Below are positions 23,239 to 32,849 of a stretch of 64,000 nt of DNA, one piece after another. The number at the start of each line of letters is the position of its first letter. Positions within the stretch are counted from its first letter, which is position 1. This DNA is from Fasciola hepatica (taxonomy: Eukaryota > Platyhelminthes > Trematoda > Plagiorchiida > Fasciolidae): positions 6,714,501-6,778,500 of the forward strand of contig CANUEZ040000159.1 of the NCBI GenBank assembly GCA_948099385.1. The letters are read 5' to 3'. Position numbers and translations under genes: made by a program. Below the pieces are notes generated by a model that was given only the letters and a program-made list of their open reading frames with translations, was not told the DNA's origin and did not search any database.

Positions 23239-23275
23239 CCCTCTGCCTCTATTATGAATAATGAATTAATGCATA
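23239..23275 (+). mobile_element. CR1 copy 2, 3' end (part 3 of 3)
   Basis: This resumes the 3' UTR interrupted at 16552, as shown by the CCCTC duplication. It is rich in short TAATGAAT-like units near 23251-23275, consistent with a simple 3' tail. The exact end is uncertain. Confidence 0.5.
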
Positions 23276-23768
23276 ATGTCTCTCGCAGTTGATGTGCTAT
23301 GAGGTTTTCCGTTTCCTTCTCAGTTTTAGCGGGAACTCGACGAAATACACTCGACAACGGTGGGTACATAACTGGTGTGCATACCATCGAAGGAATTCTG
23401 GACGCTGGATTGGCCGTGGCCATTACCTGTCCTGTGCAAACTGAACTGAACTGAACACCGCGGTCTGCGCTACGCCGGATTGCCTGACAGATGCGTGCTA
23501 GGGTTTTTCGTTTTCCCTTTATTACTTTTTAAAAGTCTGCTTAGCTGAACTTTCTTATTGGTCAGGGCTCTTGTTTAGTTTATCTCAGACACCGGGGCCA
23601 GAGAATCATGAGGCCGACACATTAAAAGGATTCAGGACCTCATATATGAATCTTATTTCGTGTGCACAACTAAATGATGGGACCTTAGTGCTTTCACTGA
23701 TAGCTTTATTGACTGAGCAGTTAGCAATGGCTTATTGCGATGGTGGACAACTAAATGATGCGACTGCA

Positions 23769-23809
<41 letters not shown>

Positions 23810-25035
23810 CACACATACATATATGGCATGGCGCACTTAAGTATTCCAGGTTTCAACCTAGGACTGTTCCACAGAGTTGCTGAATTCAACGCACTCCTTC
23901 ACGGTCTTCTGCAAGGAAGAATGAGTAAGCTTCATCTGACTCTGTAACTGATCAACATAAGCCAAACGCTTGTTGTTCAGCTGACTTTTTATAGCGTCAC
24001 CAGATGAAAAGGAAAACTAAGTTCTGGATTCCAACAGTGGGCCACCCCAAGCCAGGTATACTATCGAACAGCGAATGGAAAGGGGAATGTATAATTCATG
24101 ATGCCTTAAGGATATAATAACTACGGTATTCTTATACAGCTGGTTATTGGGATTAAGCATACATCAAGTTATACAGGTAAACAATCAAGGACATTGCGTA
24201 GAACTTATGCATAAAACGTCACAAGCTTGAAAATATTGGTTACCTGTTAACCAGAGGACCAGTGTATATATAATCTATCAAGCATTCCCTTTTTAATGAA
24301 CGAAAAAACCATTTTAAATGCTTTTCTCAGTTTCTTAAACTACAAACCAAAGCAGTGCAGGAATTTGTAAACTGTACTTCAATAGCATTAGAAAACAGAA
24401 CGACGCGTGAAAAAGGGCAAAACCGTCAACCTGAACCAAACTTTCATAACCAAAATGCACCAAGTAGATTAGTTTCGAATTGCTTGATTCGCTATTAAAT
24501 CGACTGCCTATGGCGTACACAGCAACCACATTGGAAACGGCGGTTGCTCAATTTTTTTTCATTTGGACTAATTGGACGCTACCTCAGTCTTCAGGTACAG
24601 GGCAGTTCGAAGTCATCCCGTGTGAGCCCCATCACATCGTACTCTAATGACTCGTCTAAATGTTGATGGATTAGAGCAATACATATCAGGGTCATGAGAT
24701 GTCATGTCGTAAACTGGCCACAGGTAAGATAAATCTTCCTCCAGGGGAATATTCCCCTTCATATGAAGGACGAAAATATCGGGATATGACCGAAGGCCAA
24801 AGCCCAACTTTATAAGGTGTAAAAATCTTCAAGCCGATCGGCGGGCTCGAGACTAGGAGAGTGCTGTAGTCGATTTGCTGACTACTGTTCGTACAGTCCA
24901 TTCTGGAGCACGTTTCCACCTTTTTCAACGGATTTGGACGTGTAAATCGATCTTCTTAGGACTTTTGCTATCCACGTAGCAAGGTTCAGTCTGGTAGACG
25001 CAAGGCATTCTCATACAGAGCTCAGTGCCTTCTGT
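23276..25035. other. Unassigned DNA with a TA microsatellite
   Basis: I see no gene or recognisable element on either strand. A TGAACTGAACTGAAC run at about 23443-23456 resembles the 3' tail of the RTE-B family. A TA microsatellite occupies about 23772-23802. Short open frames here have no recognisable motif. Confidence 0.4.
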
Positions 25036-25139
25036 TGGTCAGCCTGCCGGTACCTTCCGTCGCTGAGTTCCAAGGCAGACTTGACAACGATCTTTCAATG
25101 CTGCGGTCGTACTCGTTGCAGATTTTATAAGTGAAGAGG

Positions 25140-25445
25140 AAGCGGTGGCCAACAGCGTTCGAACGACTGGCTTTTCGTTGTGGAAAGCGACACTTGGTGA
25201 CAATCCACCACCCCTCAAGATCTTCTCGAGTACCGTAGATGCACTCCGGGCGGTTCTTCACCGTGCCTACAATCTAGACGGTAAGTTGGTTCGTAATCTA
25301 CACGACCTCGCTCGAGAGTAGCGGCAGCGGCAAAGGTTGGCTACCATGGGACTATACGAACGTCGGTCGAAGGCTAAAACTGACCTCATCCGGGATTTTC
25401 GGGTTCAAAATTTAAGGCCACGACTACGTTGGACCCCTTTGGGGC
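25140..25445 (+). pseudogene. CR1 ORF1 relic (C-terminal RNA-binding region)
   Basis: Read on the plus strand, motifs such as EEEAVANSV, AVLHRAYNLDGKLVRNLHDL and DLIRDFRVQNLRPRLRW align with the ORF1 of CR1 copy 2 (EENLANNV, WVLQRSYRLKGEKQRLLRDL and LLVRDFCVQRRRLQVRW). A stop codon interrupts it near 25317. It is a degraded copy of a related but distinct CR1, directly followed by RTE-C sequence. Confidence 0.65.
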
Positions 25446-25539
25446 TATCAGTAACGTGTGTCCATCGGTCCTGTTGGTAGTCCATAGTGTGTTTCGGGGT
25501 GCGATAGTTGAATGGCACTACACCCTCGAGGTAGTAGTC

Positions 25540-26615
25540 AAACGTTATGAGCTACCCGACTACCATCAGTCAGCTGTTAAAGCACCTTTACGCTTTCCAA
25601 AGGCCAACGATCTTTGTGTTCCTAGACATTCGCGTGACCTTCGATTCCGTCGATAGGCCTGAATTATGGCACTGTTTGTTAAAGAATGGTTTGCCTGAGG
25701 AGTATCTGTCCTCAAAGAGTTTTATCGTCATACCCCAGATCGGGTTAGGGCTTGTGACCAGCTTTCGACATTTCGCTGTCTCCAGTGGAGTACGATAATG
25801 CTGCCCTATATCCCCATTTCTTTTCAACTTTGCTATAGAGGATGTTCTACAGAACGCTTTATCTGTACTTCCAGACGTTGAAGTTGAACTCCTTCCAGGG
25901 AACAGAGTTGTTGACTCAGCCTGCCGATGATATCGCCTTGCTGAGCGAAAGTGCACAGGCAGTTCAACGCGGACTGGACCGCTTAGAGATTGGAGTATCC
26001 AGATACTCGGCGCCTTCAAAGTGCAAGGTAGTTCTTCAAGACTTGCAGGAACCTGTGTCTGCACTTACTCTTTGTAGTGATCAGTTAGAGGTGGTTAGTG
26101 GCTTTCAGTACCTGGTAGCTTGATAACAACTGATGACAGTGTAGGGTGGGGGAGGGAAACGAGTTCACGAATAGCAAGATCTAAAGCAGTTTTCGCGACC
26201 CTGCACCATCTATTATGCCACCATGACATCCGTTTTCCTCGCAAGGGAACGGTGTGCGGTGCAACAGTTTGTGGTGTTCTTTACGGTTGCGAGACCTGGC
26301 CCCTTCGTGTTGAGGATGCTCGGCGTCCTTCCATGTTCGACAATCGATGTCCCCAAAGCGTTGCTTGTGTTTGGTGGGAAAATCGGGTGAGTAATGACGA
26401 GGTTCGTCGTCGCGTGTAGATCACGGAAATAACCACTACACCGCCTCCGGTGGCTCGGGCACATTGTGCGTATGCTTGCTTATCGTATGCCTTTACGTGC
26501 TCTTTTTGCACGTGCTATTCAAGGCTGGATAAAGCTGCGCGGCGGCCATCCTATGGGTTGGATTACGGGCATGAGGAAATTAGCTTCGGCCTTGGCTTTG
26601 GTTGATGCTAGTTAT
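25540..26615 (+). pseudogene. RTE-C reverse transcriptase relic
   Basis: This is an RTE-clade RT without endonuclease. Landmarks are FVFLDIRVTFDSVDRPEL (near 25615), CPISPFLFNFAIEDVL (near 25805), a damaged catalytic box (RDDIALLSE near 25925), SKCKVVLQD (near 26018), VLYGCETWPLRVEDARR (near 26275) and NRVSNDEVRRRV. Frameshifts and stops occur at several points (for example 25796-25798 and 26121). The closest relatives in the window are 55370-57080 and 57160-58140. Confidence 0.7.
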
Positions 26616-26624
26616 GAACTCAAA

Positions 26625-26785
26625 TGATTGAGCAACGAACCTAGAGAGAAGGTGGATCTGAAAAGAGGCTTTAATCTTCCAACAATGCGAGCACATGTGC
26701 TAAAAAGGAAAAAAACGAAAACCGCTAGTAATAAAAAATGAGAAAATAACAGACCAACGTCAAAATAGTTCATAAAATTCTCTCC
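26625..26785. repeat. Dispersed repeat of unknown class, copy 1
   Basis: This stretch resembles 32590-32745. Shared blocks include CTTTAATCTTCCAACAAT and GACCAACGTCAAA/GATCAACGTCAAA. The two copies differ by substitutions and short indels. There are no terminal repeats or coding motifs, so the class is unknown. Confidence 0.5.
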
Positions 26786-27374
26786 CACTGAATACATTCT
26801 GGTGTAGCGTAAAACGGAATCACTTCTCAGTCACTCAAACTTCGCGACTTCGTAAATTGTATAGTCTTGTTCGTTGTTGGGCTTCCAGAATTTGCTGAAC
26901 ATTTTCTGACGGATCAAGGATCTGAGATGATAGATAACCCTTGTCTTCGATTCCAGATGTATGATTCGGGGAGTCGGACATATGTTCAAATGGTCCGGCG
27001 GTTGGAAAGGCGTGTGAGAAAACAGTGCGTTTGCTCTGGGGATTTGATCGACAAGTCTTCTGGAAATACCCCTTTTTCCGCTAGACTTACAAAAGACTTC
27101 CGGGGCCGGACAATTCGGGCGCGAGTGCCAAACTTTACCAAAAAAAAACAGTTGGTAGCAGTTGTTGCGATCATTTCCTTGGTTTCCAGCTGTGACTCAT
27201 GTACACCTGAAGAGATGGCTGAGACGACAGTTTCTACCAGTTCTGATATGGCGCCGCACGGCCCACAGGTAGTCGAATCAAAGAGAAGAGATTGCTGCTG
27301 AGCATGCTCCAGCATACGAGCTTCGTCGAAAGCGTATTGGAGGTCTAGCGTTTGCTTTGCACCACGACGAAACT
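26786..27374. other. Unassigned DNA left of the inverted repeat
   Basis: A 144-codon open frame (26867-27301) has no recognisable motif and is probably not a gene. Nothing else is supported. Confidence 0.35.
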
Positions 27375-28096
27375 GCATTTTGACGTGGTGTGCCCCCATG
27401 ACCCAAAGAGTTATACAGAATGGCTTCCTTAAGCCGGAGATGCAATCACGCCTGACAGGTCAATAGATAGAGGCCAGACAAAGTCCAGTCTCCTGGTCCT
27501 TCAGGTTAGGGGTCGGTCTAAGCTGGTGACTCAGTCGGTAAACTCAGTGGAAGAATAATTGATCCAAACAAGTGGGTTTCCACTCAGCCACTCCGCTGCC
27601 TTGCGGACAGGTTCTTGTTAGAACTAAAGGCTTTAGTTGAGAGCCTTAATCGTTCTCCTGCTTTGTGGCTGGACACTCTAGCAAAACCCATCCAACATCT
27701 CCCATGAACTGCACGAATAGAAAGAATTCTATACCGCATCGGTCGTCGCGCAGGATCATCAGACCCACATTGCCCATTGCATCGAGCGGGGTCGGTAGTG
27801 ATAAGTGAGCTACTGCTCCGAGTTCCCTCTCTTTTATTCAATTTCGGTCTTCTGTCCTCAACCACCTCTCTTTGCCCCATCTATCCACCCATATTGCTCT
27901 CACTGATAACACGGCTGATACTCACCCTGGTTCATTGTCAAATAGTGTCGTAAATAATCATCTTACTTGTAACTCACATTTTCTCAAGCCTCGTCAGCCT
28001 CTGAATCTCGGCTTCTTTAACATGCGTACACTCATGCAGGCCGGTCAGCAGGCTTGCCTAGCACTCACAATAGATTCTCTGGAGATTGATGTCTGC

Positions 28097-28283
28097 TCAT
28101 CATCATCATCATCACCGCACAGCGTCAAACAGTAGGGCAAGCCCCACCGACCACTGCCTTTCTCACCATGTTGCACGTTGAATTAGAAAGTATGAATATA
28201 CAGGATGGACAGGGACTGGACCTACGCACGTGGGAAAAGGAAGGAATGCCCAAGTAGCCAAAAAACGGAATATACACTCTAAC
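28097..28283 (-). mobile_element. Short antisense RTE-A 3' fragment inside the A1 endonuclease
   Basis: On the minus strand this is the last about 185 bp of RTE-A, ending in (TGA)n/(GAT)n. It interrupts the endonuclease of A1: the uninterrupted form is seen at 45702-45735. A short TGC flanks both ends. The coding sequence continues right after it (TGCATAAGTGAAAC). Confidence 0.8.
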
Positions 28284-30549
28284 TGCATAAGTGAAACACG
28301 TATCCAGGATTCGAGCAGTGTGATTCAACTAACTGCTCCTGGTATCTCATCGAGGTATTTCCTGCGCACTTCAGGAGACGAAGTAGCTTGAGCTGCGGGT
28401 CAACGTGGTGTAGGAATAGTCCTGAGTGACAAGGCCCAGACTGCTCTTTTAGACTGGATCCCGATTAATGGTCGTTTATTTGCTGTGAGACTCCAGGGGT
28501 CAGTTGACGTTTGAAAGGATATCTATATTGACCGCAGTTTGTTTGTGATCTCGGCATACGCCCCAACGGACTGCAGCTCTGACATGCAGAAGGATTAGTT
28601 CTATGATGAACTCGCCACCCTCGTTCGCATCAGTAAAGGTTCTGACGTTGTAGTGCTAGCTGGTGACTTCAATGCACAAGTTGGCAAACTTAGTGTGTCA
28701 GAAGCTTGTTTAGGTGGGCGTTATGCCCTGTTAGCTCAGCGTCTAGATAACGGGGATAGACTTCTCCAATTTTGTGCAGACAATCGATTGTTCTTGTCTA
28801 GTACGAATTTCCGACACAGCTCGCGTCGCACAGCAACATGGCGTTCTAACTCTACATGTACTCTAAGCCAGATTGATCATATCGCAGTAAGCTACCGGTG
28901 GCGCAGTTCTGTTCAGAACTGTAGATCTTACTGGTACACGTAGGTAGAGTCGGACCGTGCATTAGTTTTAATGCGGTTATCGCTCTAGCTCCATGGTCAT
29001 CGTCGCAAACGGCAAAGCCAGTTAGCCGTGCAACGTATGTGTGATTCAGAAGTACGCACTCATTACGAGCAGAAATTAGCACATGAGCTAGGATCTACGA
29101 CGAACAGTGATGCAAATGAGCATTGGGCTCATATCAAACAGGCGATGGACTTTGCAGCAGGTTTTGCCTGTGGTTCTAGATCTGTTGTCCATCGAAGACA
29201 CTGGATCTCGCAAGAGTTGCTGAGTATAATGCAGCAGAAGCGCCAGCTCTCGAACTGTAAGGAGATGAGTAAGATGCGGAGAAATCTGCAAAGGCAAGTT
29301 ACGAAAAGCCTTAAGAATGATCGCGAAAATTGGTGGGTCAAGATAGCCGAAGAAATGGAAATAGCAGCTGCTTCAGGTGACAGTCAAAGACTGTTAAAAC
29401 TTATTCGTGACACTGGTGGACGGCGCATCCAGGTCAGTGAAACGATTTGCGATGGAAATGGAAAACTCATCCATAGCAAACAGCAAAGGCTTGACCGTTG
29501 GGCCGAGTACTTCAAGGAACAGTTTAGCTGGCCGCACGCTAATGTAGTTACTCCTGTGTCAACAACTGCGACTCCTTGGGTGGTATCACTTGAGCCCCCA
29601 TCGGAAGTGGAGGTAAAGTCGTGCATTTGATTATTAAAGCGAGGGAAAGCGGCAGGTCCCGACGAACTTCCCCCAGTTCTTTGCAAACTGGGTGATGATT
29701 CGTTGATAAAATCACTCACCACCTTGATCCGTGACATTTGGAACGAGGAGTGTATTCCGTTAATATGGAGCGAGTCGTTGATTGTTCCCATTTCAAGAAG
29801 GGAATACGCAATAACTGTGGTAATCATCGTGGGGTTAGCTTAATTCCAATAGTCACCAAAGTATTAGCCTCGATTCTGCTGCACCCTCTTTTACCGGCTC
29901 GCGAGAGGAACACCCGCGAACAACAGGCGGGATTCCGCCCAGGTCAAGGATGCATCGACCAGATTTTTACTCTTAGTCAATTACTAGAGGTGCGCCACAC
30001 ACTCCATCGATTGACAATAATAGATTTCCTTAGACTAGACTTGAAAGGCACCTTCGATTCAGTTGACCGGACGGCGCTGTTCAGTACTCTTCACCGAAAA
30101 GGTATGCCCCAGAAGTTCGTGAATCTACTGAGGTCGTTATACTCTCATACTTCTGGCCGCGTAAGGGTTTATGGTGAACTATCCATTCGGTTCGAAACAA
30201 CGACCAGTGGTGTTCAACAGGGATGTCCAATATCTCCAATCTTGTTTAACTTCGTCATGGACGTGATAATGGAGAATGTCTTGGAGATCTCCAGGATGTG
30301 GGCATCAAACTAGGAAATAGTGAGAAGGTGTGTGACCTAGATCACGCGGACGACCTTGTCTGCTTGTTCGAATCCACGGAACATGTTCAACGTGCACTAG
30401 ATAGACTCGCAAAAGCGGTAGCTCCATTCGGCATGCGCTTTGCATCTCCAAAGTGTAAAGTGGTTTTGCAAGACTGGACGTCAACGATTACGAGTTTGAT
30501 TCTAGATGCGGAGGAACTAACAGTTGTTGACCGCTTCAGTTACCTCGGC

Positions 30550-31270
30550 ATCATCATCATCATCATCATCATCGTACAGCGTTAAACAGTAGGGCAAGCC
30601 CCACTGACCACTGCTTTTCTCATCATGTTGCACGCTGAATTAGAAAGTATGGACAGGGGGTGGACCTACATCGGTGGGAAAAGGAAAGAATGCCCTAGTA
30701 GCCAACACACGGAATACACAGTCTAACTGTAAAAACGCACACAGATCAGCTATTCTGACTCGACAGAAAGTGACAACACGATCGCCACTGTTCGCGGTTT
30801 CCTGCAATATCCTTCAGTGTCTCCAGCCAACTGGTAGACGGATCTTTTGGACCCCAACCACGAAGACGTGAAGCACCTACTTTTCCTAAATTTGCTGTGC
30901 ATTTTCTCATTCCTCGCTGCCACGTCATCTGTTGACCTCCACGTGGTCTCTTCCACCTCCTAGGAGGGGCGGAGAATAGGACACGGTATGGTAGACGTGT
31001 TTTCGCCATACGCAACACGTGTTCCAACCAACTAAGTCTACTAAGTTGGATACGCTGTGACAGAACGTTCCCTGGATTAGTACCCAATACTCGCTTTCTG
31101 ACCTAATCATTACCTACTCGGCTATTCCACCCAATCCTAGTGATACTACGTAAACATCGATGGTCGAAAATCTCAAGACGACGAATATCTGCAACACGCA
31201 GACTCTAAGTTTCGCAACCATACAACAAAACTGAACGCACTGCAGCACAGTATACACGGCCTTTCAACTT
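30550..31270 (-). mobile_element. Antisense 5'-truncated RTE-A fragment inside the A1 RT region
   Basis: On the minus strand this is the C-terminal coding part (from KLKGRVYC to SSQNS) plus 3' UTR and a (GAT)n tail, inserted between YLG and SNETTNES of A1. CGGC flanks both ends (30546-30549 and 31271-31274). A TAG replaces the tryptophan codon of CETW near 31203. Together with the downstream A1 sequence it forms a local inverted repeat. Confidence 0.8.
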
Positions 31271-32113
31271 CGGCAGCAACGAGACGACAAATGAGAGCGT
31301 TGCAGTAGAGGTGAACATGCGTATATCGAAGGCTCGGGCAGCGTACGCTGGACTGAAACACTTGTGGCGGTGATCTGATATTTCACTGAAGTTGAAAGAT
31401 CGTGTGTATTGTGCTGCAGAGCGTTCAGTTTTGTTGTATAGTTGCGAGACTTGGAGTCTGCGTGCTGAAGATATTCGTCGTCTTGAGGTTTTCGACCACC
31501 GGTGTTCACGTAGTACCGCTAGGATTGGGTGGAATAGCCGGGTGAGCAATGATAAGGTCAGAAAGCGAGTGTTGGATATTAATTCTGAGAACGTTCTGTC
31601 ACAGCATATGCAAATCAGTAGACTACGTTGGTTGGGGCTCGTGTTGCGTATAGCGAACACACGTCTATCATACCGTGTCCCGTTCTCCGTTCCTCTTCAA
31701 TAGTGGAAAAAACAACGCGGAGGTCAACAGATGACTTGGCAACGAGGAATTAGAAAATGTGCAACGAACTTAGGAAAAGTAGGTGCCTCACGCCTTCGTG
31801 GTTGGGATCCAAAAGATCCGTCAACCGGTTGGTTGGAGACACTGAAATATATGGCAGGGAACCGCGAACAGTGGCGATCGTGTTGTCACTTTCTGTCAAA
31901 TCCCAATAGTTGATCGATGTGTGTTTGTACAGTTAGACTGTGTAGTCCGTGTGTTGTCTACTTGGGCGTTGTTCCCTTTTCCCAACCGTGTTGATCCACT
32001 CCCTATCCATCTTGCATGTTCATACTTTTTAATTCAACGTGCAAGATGGTGAGGAAGGCAGTGGTCAGTGAGGCTTGCCCTACTGTTTACCGCTGTACGA
32101 TAATGATGATGAT

Positions 32114-32589
32114 TTTCAAGTAGCCGTTGATAGACTATATTAGAGTGCAGCCCTGTGATGAAAGCGTCATGGATAGCCTCGTCGCGGATTTGGCCATCAG
32201 AAACCGCAATAAAGTTGTAGTCTTTAGCAGGACAACGTAAAATCCGTAGAAACTGGTCTGTTTTCTTGCCGGCTTTTGTTTGGTAGTAGCTAGCAAATGC
32301 CGAGAAAACATTTCACTCTTCGGCTCAGCGTAATTCGATTCAATAGTTTAAATGGCGTCCTCATAACTCAGACTATGGACCACGTGCTGGTGGATGGACG
32401 GGAAAATGAAGCCTACAGAAAGTTTCTTTTCGTCAAGATTAAGCACGTCAATGACGGAAAGAAAGTTTATGAATGTTTCGTGCCAATGAATCTAAGGTTC
32501 AGCGACCGACGGAGAGTGTGGATCAGCTTGGATACGTTCCGGACGGAATAGTCGATTAATGGGCAGTTAGAAGCATGAAGTGTTATTAA
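32114..32589 (+). other. Uncharacterised 84-codon ORF and surrounding DNA
   Basis: An ATG-started frame of 84 codons (32297-32551) has a lysine- and arginine-rich composition and no motif that I recognise. It is flanked by an RTE-A tail on the left and a dispersed repeat on the right. It could be a scrap of an unrecognised mobile element or chance. Confidence 0.25.
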
Positions 32590-32745
32590 CTCGAGTGATT
32601 GAACAATGGACTTGGAGAGAAGACGGATCCGAAAGGAGACTTTAATCTTCCAACAATACGAGTACGTGCTAAAAAGGGAAAACCGAAAACTGATAGTATT
32701 AGAAAATGAGAATTGCAGATCAACGTCAAACTGGTTCATCACAGT
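32590..32745. repeat. Dispersed repeat of unknown class, copy 2
   Basis: This is the partner of 26625-26785 and is better preserved. No open reading frame is shared between the two copies, and no terminal inverted repeats are visible. Confidence 0.5.
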
Positions 32746-32789
32746 GCTTCCCTCCTTCCTCTTTATGGCCCACGAAATGGGGTTCGCCG

Positions 32790-32849
32790 TTGGTTAAGGA
32801 CGTTAAGAGTCATAGCTCGGAACCGAATCCAGTGGCATGAATGCGAATG
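32790..32849 (+). mobile_element. RTE-C 3' scrap
   Basis: The sequence GTTGGTTAAGGACGTTAAGAG resembles 56988-57010 (GTTGGTTAGGGACGTTGAGTG), the end of the RTE-C coding region. It is joined at 32846-32849 to RTE-B sequence through a short AATG shared by both partners. Confidence 0.5.

Larger units (their letters stand above)
27375..31495 (+). repeat. Inverted repeat, left arm (about 4.1 kb)
   Basis: Every pair of positions whose coordinates sum to 67727 is complementary, from about 27375/40352 to about 31495/36232, with no indel and only very rare substitutions (for example near 30867/36860). Outside both ends the similarity falls sharply. The arm contains most of RTE-A copy A1 and its two antisense insertions. 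Confidence 0.93.
27872..31913 (+). pseudogene. RTE-A endonuclease-reverse transcriptase, degraded
   Basis: The AP endonuclease part shows LGFFNMRTL, LAGDFNAQVG (near 28660) and SQIDHIAV (near 28868). Three stops interrupt it (near 28388, 28514 and 28598). A connector with LISRELL-like WISQELLSIMQQKR follows, then RT with GKAAGPDELPPVL (near 29646), GFRPGQGCIDQIF, LDLKGTFDSVDR, GVQQGCPISPILFNF and the catalytic box as HADD at 30343-30354, where YADD is expected. Frameshifts lie near 29740 and 30300. After the insertion at 30550-31270 the frame resumes (MRISKARAAYAGLKHLWR) and ends at 31911-31913. It is non-functional. Confidence 0.8.
27375..32113 (+). mobile_element. RTE-A copy A1 (RTE-clade LINE)
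   Basis: This is a nearly full-length RTE on the plus strand. A 5' region starts near GACGTGGTGTGCCCCC (27382) and is followed by endonuclease, RT, C-terminal region and a 3' UTR that ends in a short GAT-type repeat (about 32098-32113). It is split by two antisense RTE-A 3' fragments at 28097-28283 and 30550-31270. The first 4.1 kb is the left arm of the inverted repeat; the last 0.6 kb lies in the spacer. Confidence 0.82.

Noticed and set aside
26867..27301. 144-codon plus-strand frame
   Set aside because: No motif, a serine- and arginine-rich composition and no copy elsewhere; probably a chance open frame.
30550..30575. CRISPR-like or simple regulatory repeat (ATC)n
   Set aside because: It is the 3' tail of an antisense RTE-A fragment; the same tail occurs at 28097, 37154, 39612 and 44351.
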